DNA of 64,000 nt from Adenanthera pavonina (Eukaryota; Streptophyta; Magnoliopsida; Fabales; Fabaceae): contig JAIVEN010000021.1 of assembly GCA_026686845.1 (NCBI GenBank), forward strand, positions 24,198,001 to 24,262,000, written 5' to 3'. Position 1 is the first letter of the stretch. Every line of letters starts with the position of its first letter. Shown here piece by piece: positions 1-12,476 of this stretch. The notes beneath the pieces were generated by a model that was not told where the DNA came from, did no database searches, and saw only the letters and a list, made by a program, of their open reading frames with translations. A program made the translations under genes and the position numbers.

Positions 1-358
1 AAGACTTACACTAATTTCTAATATATTTTTATGCAAAACTTCTATTAATGAAGTGAATAGTGCCCGGATAATATCTATAAGCAATTATGAAAGTAGATAA
101 GTGATTATATAGAAAAGTTGTTAAATGTAAACTATTTTTCAATAAGTACTTATATTTTAAATAAGTGCTTATTAAAGAAACTAATTTTTTCTATTTATGA
201 TAATTACTTATTTTTCTATAATAATTTATTTCACTTTTTCTTCTAATTATTCATTTAATAATAATTTAAACCTTCAGTATCCAAATACATTTTTTTTCTC
301 AAAATTACTTATAGAGTAAAAATATATAAACATAAATCACTTTTGACATAATTACTTA
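1..358. other. AT-rich intergenic flank
   Basis: Very AT-rich sequence with no open frame of useful length and no gene that I recognise. It runs up to the TTA target duplication (356-358) of the first Tourist-like element. Confidence 0.6.
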
Positions 359-940
359 AGGTCTGTTTGGTTTCACTATTGAAACCAAGTTTTGACCCAA
401 AACTTGGTTTCATTTATTTTGTATGATGTTTGGTAATTTTTTCATTTCCCGTTGGATAATCATTTTCCAGCCAAAACATGGTTTAAGCATAAGCAGTAGT
501 GGACTTACTTTTCTGTTCTCCTTCTCCATTCTTGTCTGTATTTATTTTAAAGTCAGATAAAAACGGACCAATAAAAATGAGAAAAAATGAAAAAATTAGG
601 AAAATAAAATTTTCAGAAAATTTCTCCTATCTATTGACCAAAATATTCCTTCAAAATTTTAATTTTCATAGATCATGACCTATAAAAAAAATTATATCAG
701 ATATATTATGTTCTCAATTAAATAAATGCAGATTAAATTTTAATCCAAGTAAATTAAATTAATCATGAGATAGAGTTTAAGCTAAATTTAAAGGAAAATT
801 ATGAGTTTTGTCAAAATCAATTTTTAAATAAATTATCCAAACATAAACACGTTAATTCAAAACTAATTTTTATCATAACTACATTACAAAACCAATTCTA
901 CCAAAACTCATTCTTAACTAACTGAAAACCAAACGGGCCC
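359..940. mobile_element. Tourist-like (PIF/Harbinger) MITE, copy 1
   Basis: A 582-bp non-coding element. The left end reads AGGTCTGTTTGGTTTC and the reverse complement of the right end reads GGGCCCGTTTGGTTTTC, so it has terminal inverted repeats. Both sides carry TTA (356-358 and 941-943), the three-base target duplication typical of PIF/Harbinger elements. The interior matches 9257-9838 on the opposite strand along its whole length, and both copies are 582 bp. It has no transposase frame and is a non-autonomous relic. Confidence 0.85.
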
Positions 941-2140
941 TTATTCTCATAACTATTATGAATAAATATTTATCGTCATGATCACATGTATATAATCCAA
1001 TCAAAACACAAGTAATGGTGCTACAACCTGCTTCATTATCCCATGTAAACAGACCCACTTTTCATATTAAGTAAAAGACTCGCATCAATCTCACATTCTC
1101 AAGCCCTGCAAAGATTAGTTCATTATCATGTTTTTGGAAAAATTGAAAAACATCCCTACAACTTCTGCTTACCTGTAAATAAAAACATAATAAGACAACT
1201 TTTCATAAAAAAAAAAACATAATAAAACAACTGTAACATGTCCAATAGTGTTTGTGAACGGAAAACAATGGACTGTGGAAGTTACAGTTTTTTTATTTAA
1301 TACTTTTTTTTTAATTTTTATCGGTTTGAATCGGGTAGTAATTTTGTAATGTGTGTTTGACTATTAATAATATTAGAAAGTTACCGTTAATATTAAAAAA
1401 ATCAATGTTTATTGTTTCAGTAATGATCTTGAGAATATGTGAGCACAATTCACACGTAAAAGAAAAAAACATACAATAATTTGAATTTGAATTAAAAGTC
1501 TTGCATTTAAATTAGCATTCATATAATGAAATAGAAAACTAATTGCATATGTGATTTCACTCTTATTCACCTAGTTGGCCCAAAAAAAATCCACAGTTTT
1601 TTTTCAATTTTCTTCAAAAAGTGACATAATCTAAAAAACCTCAACAGAATATTTTACTCGACAAATAAATAAGAAGAATTCTCTCCTAGTTTTAATCATG
1701 TAAAAGAGAAGAATATACAATAATTTGGATTAAAAATCTTGCATTTAAATTAGCATTCATATATTTGACCCAAAAAAAAAAATAGCATTCATTCATATTA
1801 TAAAAGGGGAAGCTAAATGAATGTGCCACACACCAATCCCGATAATCCGATCACTCTAATCCACGGCAAAAAAATATCCACCTATTTTTCATTTTTCCTT
1901 GGCGTGACATAACATTTATGATTCATTTTATGAATTATGAATATAAGAGATTTATGATTCACTTGAGAGTATTTTTCTCTCCTGTCCCAAAAAAAAAAAT
2001 AAAAGGTGCTTTTTTCGTAAGAGTAAACGGATTGGATTATAAGTGGGGGGAAAAAAAAACGGGTTGGATTATAAAGGAGAATTAATTGGTTTGGCGGAAG
2101 AGCGCATTCGCAATGACTATCAAGAGTGGGACATCACATT
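941..2140. other. Intergenic region upstream of RWA
   Basis: No gene seen. It contains an imperfect direct repeat of about 65 bp (around 1457-1525 and 1700-1765). Just before the RWA gene there is a short repeated motif with GATTGGATTATAAG and GGTTGGATTATAAAG near 2030 and 2064. The second is a plausible TATA-like site for the RWA promoter, but this is inference from position. Confidence 0.5.
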
Positions 2141-2387
2141 AATAGAGGAAAAAAACACGTCGGTGAGTGTTTTGCACTCGTTTCGGTTTATTCGTCTCAC
2201 CTTCTCCCACTTTTCTTCCACTGAACAAAGCCACCCTTGATTCTCTGCAAATTCTTCTCCCTTCTTCTCCTTCTCAGCTAGATCTGCTCTCTGATCGTCA
2301 TCGCATTCAATGCTCCTTCGTTTTCTGTTCCGATTCTCGTGATTCCACTGCCGTCACTCTTCTTCCTTTTCACTCTTTCCCAATATC

Positions 2388-5300
2388 ATGATCTCTAGTC
2401 CCGTAGCTCCTGGTCAGGTACGTCTTCCTGCTTCTCTTGCTCTCAGATCTCGCACTATTTGATTTTTCTTTTTAAATGCTCTGTATTGAAATGCGGCGCA
2501 ACTTTGAATTTCGTTGTGTTTGTGGTTATGTTAGTGTAATGAACTAGTTATCAGTTGCCATTGTTGGTTTTCAAATTAGTTCTGTATTTATTATTATTGC
2601 CTGCAGGTTTCCTGCCTGCTTGGAATCATTCCAGTCGTCATCGCATGGATATATTCGGAGATATTGGAGTATCGGAAAAATTCACTTCCTTCCAAAGTGT
2701 GAGTTTGATTGATTATCCAAATCTAGTCGCACATGCTGGTGCGGTATTTGTATTTTACAGGGGAATATATTGCAGCTCTCTGATATATACAGTAAGAAAT
2801 TTAAGCGCTTGGCCTCTGTGGGATTGACAAGCGTATGCTTTACAGTATTTGATTCTCTAACCCTGACTGCTCTTATGCATTGTTACGTATGGTGCATATG
2901 CAAATGATTTCTTCTTTAATCGACATTTCAGAATTTGGATTTTTTTAATTTTGATAGTCGTGTTCTAAGTTGTAGCTTTGTACCAAAGTTTCTCAAACTT
3001 CATCTGTTTTCATTTTCCTAATAAGGTTTTAAAGAGAAAAGGAAATTGTTAGATGGTCATCCGAGAAGTGTTACTTTATTTTGATCAGTAAGAACTAGAT
3101 ATGAAAATTAAGCACTTATCACCATTATTACTAATTTTTTTTTTAATTTGATGCTACTAGTAGGAGTTCAGATGTCAATTTGGCTGAAATAAGCAGTGAT
3201 GCTGTTAAAGAAGAGGATACAGCTGTTTTACTCGAGGGGGGAGCCCTGCAGACAGCCTCTCCAAAAGCTCGAAGTTTACATGCCACATCACCAATTTTTC
3301 GGTTTGTTAAAGATGACCCTCTTCTCTTTCTTACTGAAATTCTGGGTCTATCTTTGCTTAATCTAAATTTGCAGACTCAGGCGTTTTTATATATTTCTTT
3401 AGATTCCTTCTGATGGACGAAAATTTTCTGATTGAAAACCGTTTGACACTTCGAGCAATGTAAGTCAATTATATTATATGATTTGGAATTATGCTTTGTT
3501 AATTAGATCAAAGTACTCACTTTCATTTCCTTCACTCTTCTCTGTTCCAGATCTGAATTTGGTGTCCTTTTGACTTATTTTTATTTGTGTGATCGCACAA
3601 CTCTATTTGGCTCATCAAAAAAGGTTAGTAATTCTATCTTGTTACTTCATCTATACAGTTACTTATTATTGCTTAACGCTTGCCAATTTTTTGATTGGAT
3701 ATGCTATTCGGCATGCGCAATATTGCAGGACATTTCCTGTGTGGCTTCTTATGCCAAGAGATTTTCCATGTTTCATTATAATTAGAAGTGAGCCTCCTGC
3801 AATAATTGTAGGAAAAATTTAAAATGGACGCGGCATGCAGTTCAACGACCTTTAGCTTCTATCAATATGTTGATGATTATGTTTTTATTTATTTTTATTC
3901 CTAGTTCTGTCATACTTGCAGCGATTGTAGTTACCCTTTTCTAGTTTTCTTTATTAGGCTGTCAAACAGTTATATGAGTAAAAGATTGAAACTTTCATTA
4001 GCAGTTTGTTCACAATACTTATCAATATTGAATCTACTTATCTGTGAAGAAGAAAAAAACCATGGCCATTAGAGTTCAGTATGAATTTGTCACTTCAGTT
4101 TTTGTGAAAGGAAGACAAAACAAAATTAACTTCAAGGTGGAAGTTAGTAAAATGAAAAAAGAATGCTGACAAATGAGTGGAACCAAGCATAAAAGAGAAA
4201 AGAAAATTAAAAAAAAAAATAGCTAGAAGATAACAATATGAATCAGTTATGGCATTAATACATGTTTATTCTGCCACAGTTGTAAATGCCCTACATTATT
4301 GTGCCATAGGCTGGCACAAGTGAGTGCTCTAGATTAGTGGCAGAGCCAAGACCGCAAGCTAGTTGGGGCAATTTAATTTTTTCTAAAATATAAAAAAATC
4401 TCTTAAACTGAATATATGAGAGTTTGGATTCAGTTTGGGTTCAAAATACTAAGACTAGTGGAGGCAAAGTATAAGAACTTAGTATCTATACTTTTATCTT
4501 CCACTGCTCCAAATTGACCTTATTTTATCTATGAACTGATTGGCATGTCTCTGAAATTTTGTAATTATGTCCCTGTATTCTTTCTTTTTTTGTACTTATT
4601 TACACATGGTACAGATAAAATGACCTTGTCTGGCGTGATTTCGTGTACAAATTGCAATCAACAATAAAAATCCATGTTTTCTGATGTAGATTGCTGATAA
4701 ACTAGTATCACATGGGCATTTATTATCTTTTGCTGTGTTATATATCTCGTGTATTACTGATATGATATTTTGGTGACAACTGACAATCATCTTTCTTTCA
4801 GAGTTACAACAGGGATCTTTTCTGGTTTCTCTATTTCCTCCTCATCATTGTTTCAGCAATAACTTCTTTTAAGATCCATCATGACAAGTCACCATTCTCT
4901 GGAAAATCCATACTTTATTTGAATAGGCACCAGACTGAAGAATGGAAAGGTTGGATGCAGGTTGGTCACTATTTCATGATGCCATATCTAAGCATTCTCC
5001 TATCATTCTGCAACAGGAATGCCTTTGACTTTGAAACACCTAGATTAGGAAAATCCAAAATCAACACAATTAGAGTTAGTACAATGGAAGCACAATATAA
5101 ATTTGGTTTGGATTTTTTTTATCAGATCTTTTGTGATGCACTTGTAAACCTATTAGATGCATTGCTTTGATGTTGCTGCCATTTGACATATGGTGCTTTT
5201 CTTGTGGTCTCACTCTTTCTGCTCACAGGTTTTGTTTTTGATGTACCATTACTTTGCTGCATCTGAGATCTATAATGCCATTCGTTTATTTATTGCTGCG

Positions 5301-8189
5301 TATGTCTGGATGACTGGCTTTGGGAACTTTTCATATTATTATGTTCGTAAAGATTTTAGTCTAGCAAGGTTTGCTCAGGTATGCCAATTCCTTGAACTAT
5401 AAACTTGCTTTTGTATATTTGGTAACTGGTCAGCTATGAATGTAATGTCTTTCTTACCCTGCTTTTCTGGTTGAGTAGATGATGTGGCGGCTTAATTTCC
5501 TGGTGCTGTTCTGCTGTATTGTTCTTAACAACAGTTACATGTTATATTACATCTGTCCAATGCATACTCTTTTCACTCTTATGGTTTACGGGGCACTTGG
5601 TATTCTGAACAAGTACAATGAAATTGGGTCAGTTATTGCGGCAAAAATCATTATTTGCTTCTTGGTTGTCATAATAGTATGGGAGATACCTGGAGTATTT
5701 GAATGGGTCTGGAGCCCATTTTCTTTCCTGCTTGGTTAGTAATTTTTGTGATGTTTAGTTTACATCTTAAAGCACTTTGGTCTTGCTGACTGGGTTCCTG
5801 GGTTCCTTTAAACTTGCAGGTTATACTGATCCTGATCCTTCAAAATCACACTTTGCACGCTTGCGTGAATGGCATTTCCGATCAGGGCTTGATCGCTACA
5901 TCTGGATAATTGGAATGATTTATGCTTATTATCATCCAACTGTATGTTTCTGATTCATGTTGAAATAATTGAAAAACTCTAGTGATCACCTCCACCCCTT
6001 CTTTGATTGATTGATGAACATGAAGCGGGAACATCTCTCTTGTTTTTTATTTTCTTTTTGTTGAATACCTTAATGTCACAAAATATGATAGGTTGAAAGA
6101 TGGATGGAGAAATTGGAGGAAATGGAAATCAAGCGCAGAATATCAATCAAAGCTGTTGTTGTGCTAATATCTTTACTGGTATTTTATGTTAACGGTATTC
6201 TTATAGCATGTAAACGATAAACCTTAACTTATTTATTTATTTATTGCACTGACCAATTGAGTTAATTTCTAGGTGGGTTATTTATGGTTCGAGCATATAT
6301 ACAAACTGGACAAGCTTACTTACAACAAATGCCATCCATACACCTCATGGATTCCTATAACGTATTTGTTTATTCCCATATTGTTGTTTTGCGATATTGA
6401 GTCATTCAAGACATTCTCTCTAGATACTCATGTATCATTTTATTGTTTAACACTTAACAGTGTATACATATGCTTGCGGAATGTTACCCAAAGCTTCCGT
6501 GGCTACACTTTGACCCTTTTTGCGTAAGTGGCCTTTATACTAGTTCAGTTGGTAGTTAATCCCCTTCCCCACCACCCCCCCCCCCCCCGGGCGAGGGCAG
6601 CCTTCCCTTTTTTTTCTCTCTCTCTATCCCCCCCTCATACACACACACACACACTCATTAACACTTCCTCACACATTCAGATATGCATACATACACATGT
6701 GATGAGAATTTAGTTTTGCATGCTGTCAAGTAAATAATTGAACTAATTATGGCAGCTTCATTTAATTGTTTCAGAATGCTAATGTTTGATTTATTTGCTG
6801 ATGCCTTTTTCTCTGCTAGATGGCTTGGAAAGATCACACTGGAAACCTACATCTCCCAGATCCATATCTGGTTAAGGTATACATGTGTATTCATGCATTG
6901 TGTTCCTCATGGTGTTATTTTTTATATCACAGTCGGTGACACCAATTTGTAAATGCCGTAACTCCAGAAGTTGCATATGCAATGTAATTGAAGTTTATAA
7001 TTGCTGATGAAACCTTTGATGTAAAGCCCGTTTCAGAAGTTACGTGAATGAAACTTTAAGCTGTTGGATGATTTCCAGGGGTAGAAAAGATTTTAGAGTG
7101 ACTCTCTGCTTTTCAGTTTTAGAAATCTACTCTATGTATTCCTAAGAATATTTGTTTATAATTACTTGTTAGTCATCATGAAGGGAAAACACTTTTCACA
7201 TTCATTACAAGTATATAAGTGGGCAAGCAGGTGTTGATACCCAGATGCATAATTGTGCATGTTTTATTTTATTTTTTGATGAAATGTGCATGTGCTATTT
7301 TTATTTTATATTATTCATCATAATAGATTCTCTTTTACCATGTCTCATGTCTGTGATTGATTTCAGGTCTGGAGTTCCTGATGGTCAACCCAAATTATTG
7401 CTTTCTTTAATCCCGGACTACCCAATGTTGAATTTCCTGCTCACTGCTTCTTTATATATTGCAGTGAGTGCATGATAATGAGATTTTGAAATTCTGTAAA
7501 CAATGTTTTACTTTGATTTAACTTTCTGTTTCCCTGCAGATTTCTTATAGGCTCTTCGAACTAACAAATACACTGAAAATGGCATTTGTGCCAAGTAAAG
7601 ACAACAAGCGTCTTGTATACAACATAGTTACAGCAACAACAATCTCAGTTGTTTTGTATTCCTTGTCCTTTGTCTTCCTAAGGTTACCTCAGATGTGGGT
7701 AAGCGTTAAATTTGTTTTTACTCTAAACTTTTTGGGTCTTAGTCGGCTTTTGATGGTTACATGTAAACCCATTGCTATCCGCTAGTTGATATTATGTTCA
7801 TATATGCATCCATAAAAGACCGAATACATTCATGTATGTCAATGCATATAACATGCAAGTACGCAACTGCATGCAGTTTTTATTCTTGTCAAAACCCAGC
7901 ACAGTAAGTGATACTGATGGAAAGAAATCTGGCTGCATTGAGAGTGTCAATAATTTGTGTAATGATTTTGATGTCTGGAAAAACTTTTGAGTGCACGTGT
8001 GTTATATTTTTATTCTTTGAGAAGTTTTTCTGAGGAAATTTGAGAAGGCATCTGTTATTATAATTGGTATTTGTTTTGTACTTCTGAGAAATGAAAAACG
8101 TCGTGGAGATTTAGTTTGAACGTTAAATGTTACTGTTTGATTGTTATATCTTCCCGCATATTTCTGATGGTAAAAATTAACAGGTTTGA
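2388..8189 (+). CDS. RWA2-like: RWA wall-polysaccharide O-acetylation protein (Cas1p-type membrane protein)
   Basis: REDUCED WALL ACETYLATION family, multi-pass Golgi membrane protein needed for O-acetylation of xylan, xyloglucan and pectin, probably by supplying acetyl groups to TBL transferases. Sixteen exons: 2388-2417, 2607-2698, 3164-3301, 3403-3459, 3551-3623, 4802-4960, 5229-5378, 5479-5734, 5820-5941, 6092-6178, 6273-6361, 6461-6523, 6820-6876, 7367-7463, 7540-7698, 8184-8189. They total 1,635 bp, 544 residues, near the usual length of plant RWAs. An N-terminal signal anchor is followed by a polar linker and about ten hydrophobic segments. Family signatures include NRHQTEEWKGWMQ, REWHFRSGLDRY and AWLGKITLETYISQ. 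The luminal SGNH domain of animal CASD1 is absent, as usual in plant RWAs. The last exon codes only Val plus stop. The symbol follows closest resemblance to Arabidopsis RWA2. Paralogue assignment is less certain than the family. Confidence 0.95.
6575..6656. repeat. Intronic C-run and CT/CA simple repeats
   Basis: Intron 12 of the RWA gene carries 14 consecutive C (6575-6588), then a pyrimidine tract with CT repeats, then an AC repeat at about 6639-6655. This is an ordinary microsatellite cluster, but the G-run on the minus strand could fold or slip. Confidence 0.8.
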
Positions 8190-8529
8190 GAATTGAAACA
8201 TGTATAGTACGGATTTCTGCAAGCTCCTATGCCAGTTTCCTATGGACCCAGGGAAGCATACTGTGCAACTCCCACAATTTGCTTGTCAAAACAAATTTTG
8301 AATGGAGGATGCCTTTGCGTTCACCTTTTATTGAGACTTGAAAGGAAAAGCGAGTCATTCTAATGGGCTCCATAACTGCAGGCCTTGGGATTTGGAAACT
8401 TGTATAGTTAGGGGTGGGTGGGGGATGATGCATGAAGTCTTTTGTTGTGCTATAAACGCCTTGTTAGCTAAATCGATTTATTTTTGATGAGTAAGAGTCA
8501 TGTAAATACTTTTATGTTCATTTATGATA
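8190..8529 (+). other. RWA 3' untranslated region and flank
   Basis: Sequence after the RWA stop codon, of mixed composition and without a credible coding frame. It is probably the 3' UTR, since it runs directly from the terminal exon and ends where the hAT-like relic begins. I could not place a polyadenylation site with confidence. Confidence 0.5.
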
Positions 8530-8537
8530 TATCTTAT

Positions 8538-9172
8538 TATAAGGGTATTCAAAATCAATTTAAACTGACCGATTTTAAATTGAATTTAAATTAGGTCTAT
8601 GTTGGTTATTTGTACTTTTAAAATTGATTCGGTTTGATTTGATTCGATTTTAGATTTTTAATATTTTTTTATATAACTATAATATGCTTATTTAATATTT
8701 TTTTATATAACTATAATATGCTTATTTAATATTTTTTTATTTAATACATTTATATTTATTCTATATTCATTAGCATATCTCTTAACCCAGAGAGTAAGAT
8801 AACTCATGAATAAGATTATAAGATATTTGTTGGATATAAAAAAATAGAGATTAATGTGTTGTTATAAATAATCATGTCAAAAAGGATTTAAAAAAAATTT
8901 ACTTAATAAATACATATTTTAGTAAATTATTTAGATATAATTTGTGTTTATAAAATATCTACATGATATCTATTTAATTTAATTTTTGAAAAAAGATGTT
9001 ATTTCTTTTAAATATTCATTTTAGTATAATTCAAATCAAACCAAATTGAATTTGAAATTAAATGAAACTAATTAAAAGAAAAATCAAATAAATGCCAAAA
9101 TATGTAAAATTAATTAGTTTGGTTTAATTTTGTTTTTACCCAAAATTGTACCAAATCAAATCTATGAACCCT
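8538..9172. mobile_element. hAT-like non-autonomous element
   Basis: A 635-bp AT-rich element flanked on both sides by the identical 8-mer TATCTTAT (8530-8537 and 9173-9180), the target-duplication length of hAT transposons. The left end contains AAGGGTATTCA and the right end contains TGAACCCT, a degenerate inverted pair resembling common plant elements that start GGGTGTTCA. The interior has runs related to GGTTTGATTTG and its complement near the two ends. It contains the 34-bp tandem repeat at 8660. No transposase is present. Confidence 0.6.
8660..8740. repeat. 34-bp tandem repeat, about 2.4 copies
   Basis: The unit starting AATATTTTTTTATATAACTA repeats with a period of 34 bp (8660, 8694, partial from 8728). 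It lies inside the hAT-like element. Confidence 0.8.
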
Positions 9173-9256
9173 TATCTTATTCCATACGATCATCTTTGAT
9201 AAAGCAAGGTACCATCTAACGCGGTCAAATGGCAAAAACACTACTCATATTTTTTA

Positions 9257-9838
9257 GGGCCTGTTTGGTTTTTAGTTGGTTAATAATGCATTTTAGTAGA
9301 ATTGGTTTTATAATGTAGTTATGATAAAAATTGGTTTTAGACTAATGTGTTTATATTTGAATGACTTATTTGAAACTTGATTTTGACAAAACTCATAATT
9401 TTTCTCTAAATTGAGCTTAAACTCTATTTTATGATTAATTTAATATACTTAGATTAAAATTTAATTTGCATTTATTTAATTGAGAACATAATATATCTGA
9501 TATAATATTTTCTTACAGGTCATGGTCTATAAAAATTAAAATTTTGAAGGGACATTTTGGTCAGTAGATAGGAGAAATTTTATGAAAATTTTATTTTTTT
9601 AATTTTTCCATTTTTCTCATTTTTATTGATATATTTTTATTTAACTTTAAAATAAATGCAAATGGAAATGGAGAAGCAGAATGGAAAAGCATATCCTTAC
9701 CTGTTTATACTAAAACTCCGTTTTGGGCTAAAAATGATTCTTCAACGGGATTGAAAAATTGAGTCAAACATATTCACTTTTCATCAAACCAAGTTTAAAG
9801 CATCAAACTTGATTACAATAGTGATGCCAAACATGCCA
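9257..9838. mobile_element. Tourist-like (PIF/Harbinger) MITE, copy 2 (inverted)
   Basis: A 582-bp element. The left end is GGGCCTGTTTGGTTTTTAG and the reverse complement of the right end is TGGCATGTTTGGCATCAC. TTA duplications lie at 9254-9256 and 9839-9841. It aligns nearly ungapped, with many substitutions, to the reverse complement of 359-940. The two copies therefore lie inverted about 8.3 kb apart around the RWA gene. Confidence 0.87.
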
Positions 9839-9841
9839 TTA

Positions 9842-11640
9842 GACTGCCAAGGTATGAGTGACGTTTTAAATTTCTAGAGAAATTTGAATTAGTTTATTCT
9901 TGAACATACACAGGCAATAAGCGAGCGGATTGAATTGGAGTGGATTGTTTTGGATAAATTCTAATTCAGAACCAAATCAAACAGAAAATCAGCCAAAATA
10001 ACATTTCCTGTTTTAGGAAATTTAAACATAATTAATTAATTAAAAAGACCGTGAATTGACAAAAAGCATTGTTAATTACTCACTTAAATCTTGATCCTTG
10101 TGATAGTATATGCTAAAACCACTCCATCAGGTCTTCCAAATACATTGGTAAATAAAACACCTTATCCGAATACATTAGTGAAGTAGTCATCTTTCTTGTA
10201 ATGGAAAGTCAATTGCTGGATATCATTAAATCAAAACATTTATCAACCGGTTGATCTCTGGCCCAAAAACAAAGAAAGAGCGAAAAACTTTTTGATAATC
10301 CGGAGGACCAAATTCATCTGTTCGCCCTATTGCGGATAAATCTTTCGGCATCGGCAATGGTCAGGAGCAGCAGTGCGGCTTCTTCAACTGTGTTGAGGGT
10401 CCAGCTCGCTTCTTGGTATTGTGAAGTGAAGGAAGCTGGTTATATATTAAACTAGGGCATATCGAAGAGGGCAAACTTGTCCCAAAAAATAACATCCAAG
10501 GGGAAGGGAAAGCTCGACGTTTCCTTTTCCTATCATCCATTTCGTTCTCCCAAACACGGCGGGAGAAGTACAAAGAGGAGATCGCTGACGGAAGTACGGG
10601 TTCTTCTTCACCCGGGAGAATTAGGCAATTTGGAGCTACTATTTACGTCATAAATGTAAAGAAGAATCAGAATATCATTATTGTCCTTTTTTGTGTGGGT
10701 TTACTATAAAATACTACTATCATTTTAAACAAATTATAATTAATAATTATAGCTTTTGTTGTTTTTTTACCAATTAACTATAGCTTTGGAATACACAGGT
10801 TTTGGTGATTTCTGCCACCACTGAGCCAATCACACAATTCGTCCACGTGACGCTGGCGTGGCATAATAACCTCCTCAGACCACGTACGTTTGAAGTGCCC
10901 ATTCCGTTTCCAGGCAAAAAATATAATATTTCCACAATAAGAGCACGCAATTTACGTTGAGACTCATTTTGTTTTATATATTCCAATTACGATAACTCTC
11001 TTTTAGCACTAGAGGTATCACAGAGGAAGGAAGGATAATTTTTTTAAAAATAAAAATTATTAAAGTGAATTTTATCTCTCATAATAAAAATTTTTTTATA
11101 TATATAGTTAAGAATTGAATTCAAGACAATATATTTAAGAGACTTAACTATTTACTATATCAAAACATTTTATTATATATATTCTAATTAAACTAACATT
11201 TTTTATTGAACCACCTTATATGAGATCATTATATTAGATTCCAATTAATTTGGACTAGAATAACTAAACCAATTTATATTAAAAAGATTCATTCTTAATT
11301 AGACTAAACTAAAAAAAGTGTGTCAACAACAAAAAAAGTTAATTTCAAATCTCAATAAAAAAAATTCCTAATCTCAATACTTAAAAAAATAATGAAATGA
11401 AAACAACGTTAAGGAGGGGGCTCCTGTACTGTAATGGTTCAGGGTGATTGAATTTGAACCACAAGCATCACCCACTCGATAATAATTCATCGTAAATGTA
11501 ACTATCAAGCTGCGCAATAAGATTCTCTGGTCCTGACTATGACCTTTTCTATTGATTCCTTCATATTCATATGATTCCAATATTGCCATGCATAAACAAA
11601 TTAAACAACACACACATATTTCTTACATTACGTGATGGAT
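9842..11640. other. Intergenic region between RWA and the DUF538 gene
   Basis: No gene I can support. There is a GC-richer block at about 10300-10620 with short open frames of no recognisable family. A promoter-like block at 10815-10890 has a CCAAT motif and two ACGT-core sites. The rest is AT-rich. Confidence 0.5.
10820..10890. promoter_or_regulatory. Orphan CCAAT / G-box cluster
   Basis: GAGCCAATC is followed by CCACGTGAC (CACGTG core 10844-10849) and CCACGTACG near 10880. These are classic bZIP/bHLH binding motifs of plant promoters. No convincing gene starts immediately beside it, so its target is unknown. Confidence 0.35.
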
Positions 11641-11844
11641 TTGCAAGAAAAGAGGGAATAAAACACTTCAACTGGAAAGCATATTCCTGATCAAACAAGC
11701 CAATTATAATCTCCAGAGAGCATATTCTTTTCTGGGTACCCCTAAAAACTATACAATTACATCAGCAGGCATGATCTGATGAATAATAATAATAATCCAT
11801 TTAGTTTTTCTTTCTTCTTCTTCTTCTTTTTTTCACCTAATTAA

Positions 11845-12366
11845 TTACAGTTTGATCGTTTTCCACCATTTCTCCTCCATCTTCGCTTGCTTCTGAGCTT
11901 CTCCTTCTCCTTCTTGCTCCTTCTCTGATTTGAAGAGAGACACAGGGAAAGACATGGACAAGCCAACCAGGGACTTGAAGGTAATAACAGAGCCCTCTGG
12001 AGGAGGAGAGTCTCTGACATTAATCTCGATCAAGGTGAACCAAACCAGGAAGTCCCTAGCTTTGACCCCTCTGAGATTCTTGATCTTGTTTGGCTCCAAG
12101 AACGCGGTAACTTCGGTGTCGAAGCATACGAGGATGTTGTCGAACCGGTGCTCCTTCCTCTTCCGAAGCTTCAGCCAAACAAACCCTATCTCCTTCACGA
12201 ACCCACATTCCTCTATGAAATTGTTCTCCTCATGCTGAAACGTCGTCGTCAACAGCCCATCTGGTAGCCCCATCTCTGCCAGCAACAATGAGAACTTCTC
12301 CCTGCAAACTTGGCCTCCATAGTACACCTCAGCTTTGGCTTTGAGATCCTCCGTGACCAAAGACAT
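11845..12366 (-). CDS. DUF538 family protein
   Basis: A 173-residue single-exon protein of the plant-specific DUF538 (SVB-like) family. These are small proteins linked to trichome size, stress response and possibly lipid or chlorophyll binding. Their biochemical role is not settled. Recognisable features are the N-terminal MSLVTEDLKAKAEVYYGG, then CREKFSLLLAEMGLPDGLL, and near residue 90 the conserved region around GFVWLKLRKRKEH. A charged C-terminal tail rich in Glu and Lys ends in WWKTIKL. The frame extends 44 codons upstream, but family alignment and promoter position favour the ATG at 12366. There is no signal peptide at that start, unlike secreted DUF538 members, so it is probably cytosolic. 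A TATAAAAC box lies about 110 bp upstream. Confidence 0.92.
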   Translation of the reverse strand: MSLVTEDLKAKAEVYYGGQVCREKFSLLLAEMGLPDGLLTTTFQHEENNFIEECGFVKEIGFVWLKLRKRKEHRFDNILVCFDTEVTAFLEPNKIKNLRGVKARDFLVWFTLIEINVRDSPPPEGSVITFKSLVGLSMSFPVSLFKSEKEQEGEGEAQKQAKMEEKWWKTIKL

Positions 12367-12476
12367 GGTGGTTTTGGGAGGTCTTGAGCTTCTGGTGGTG
12401 GTGATGATGGAAAAAAAAAGATTGAAACTTTCAACCAATCCTGATGTGGGCAATGATACCCATACATATGGTGGGT

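Noticed and set aside
2043..2391. Short open frames before the RWA start
   Set aside because: They lie in the promoter and 5' UTR, lack family resemblance, and the RWA start at 2388 is fixed by homology (MISSPVAPGQ then exon 2).
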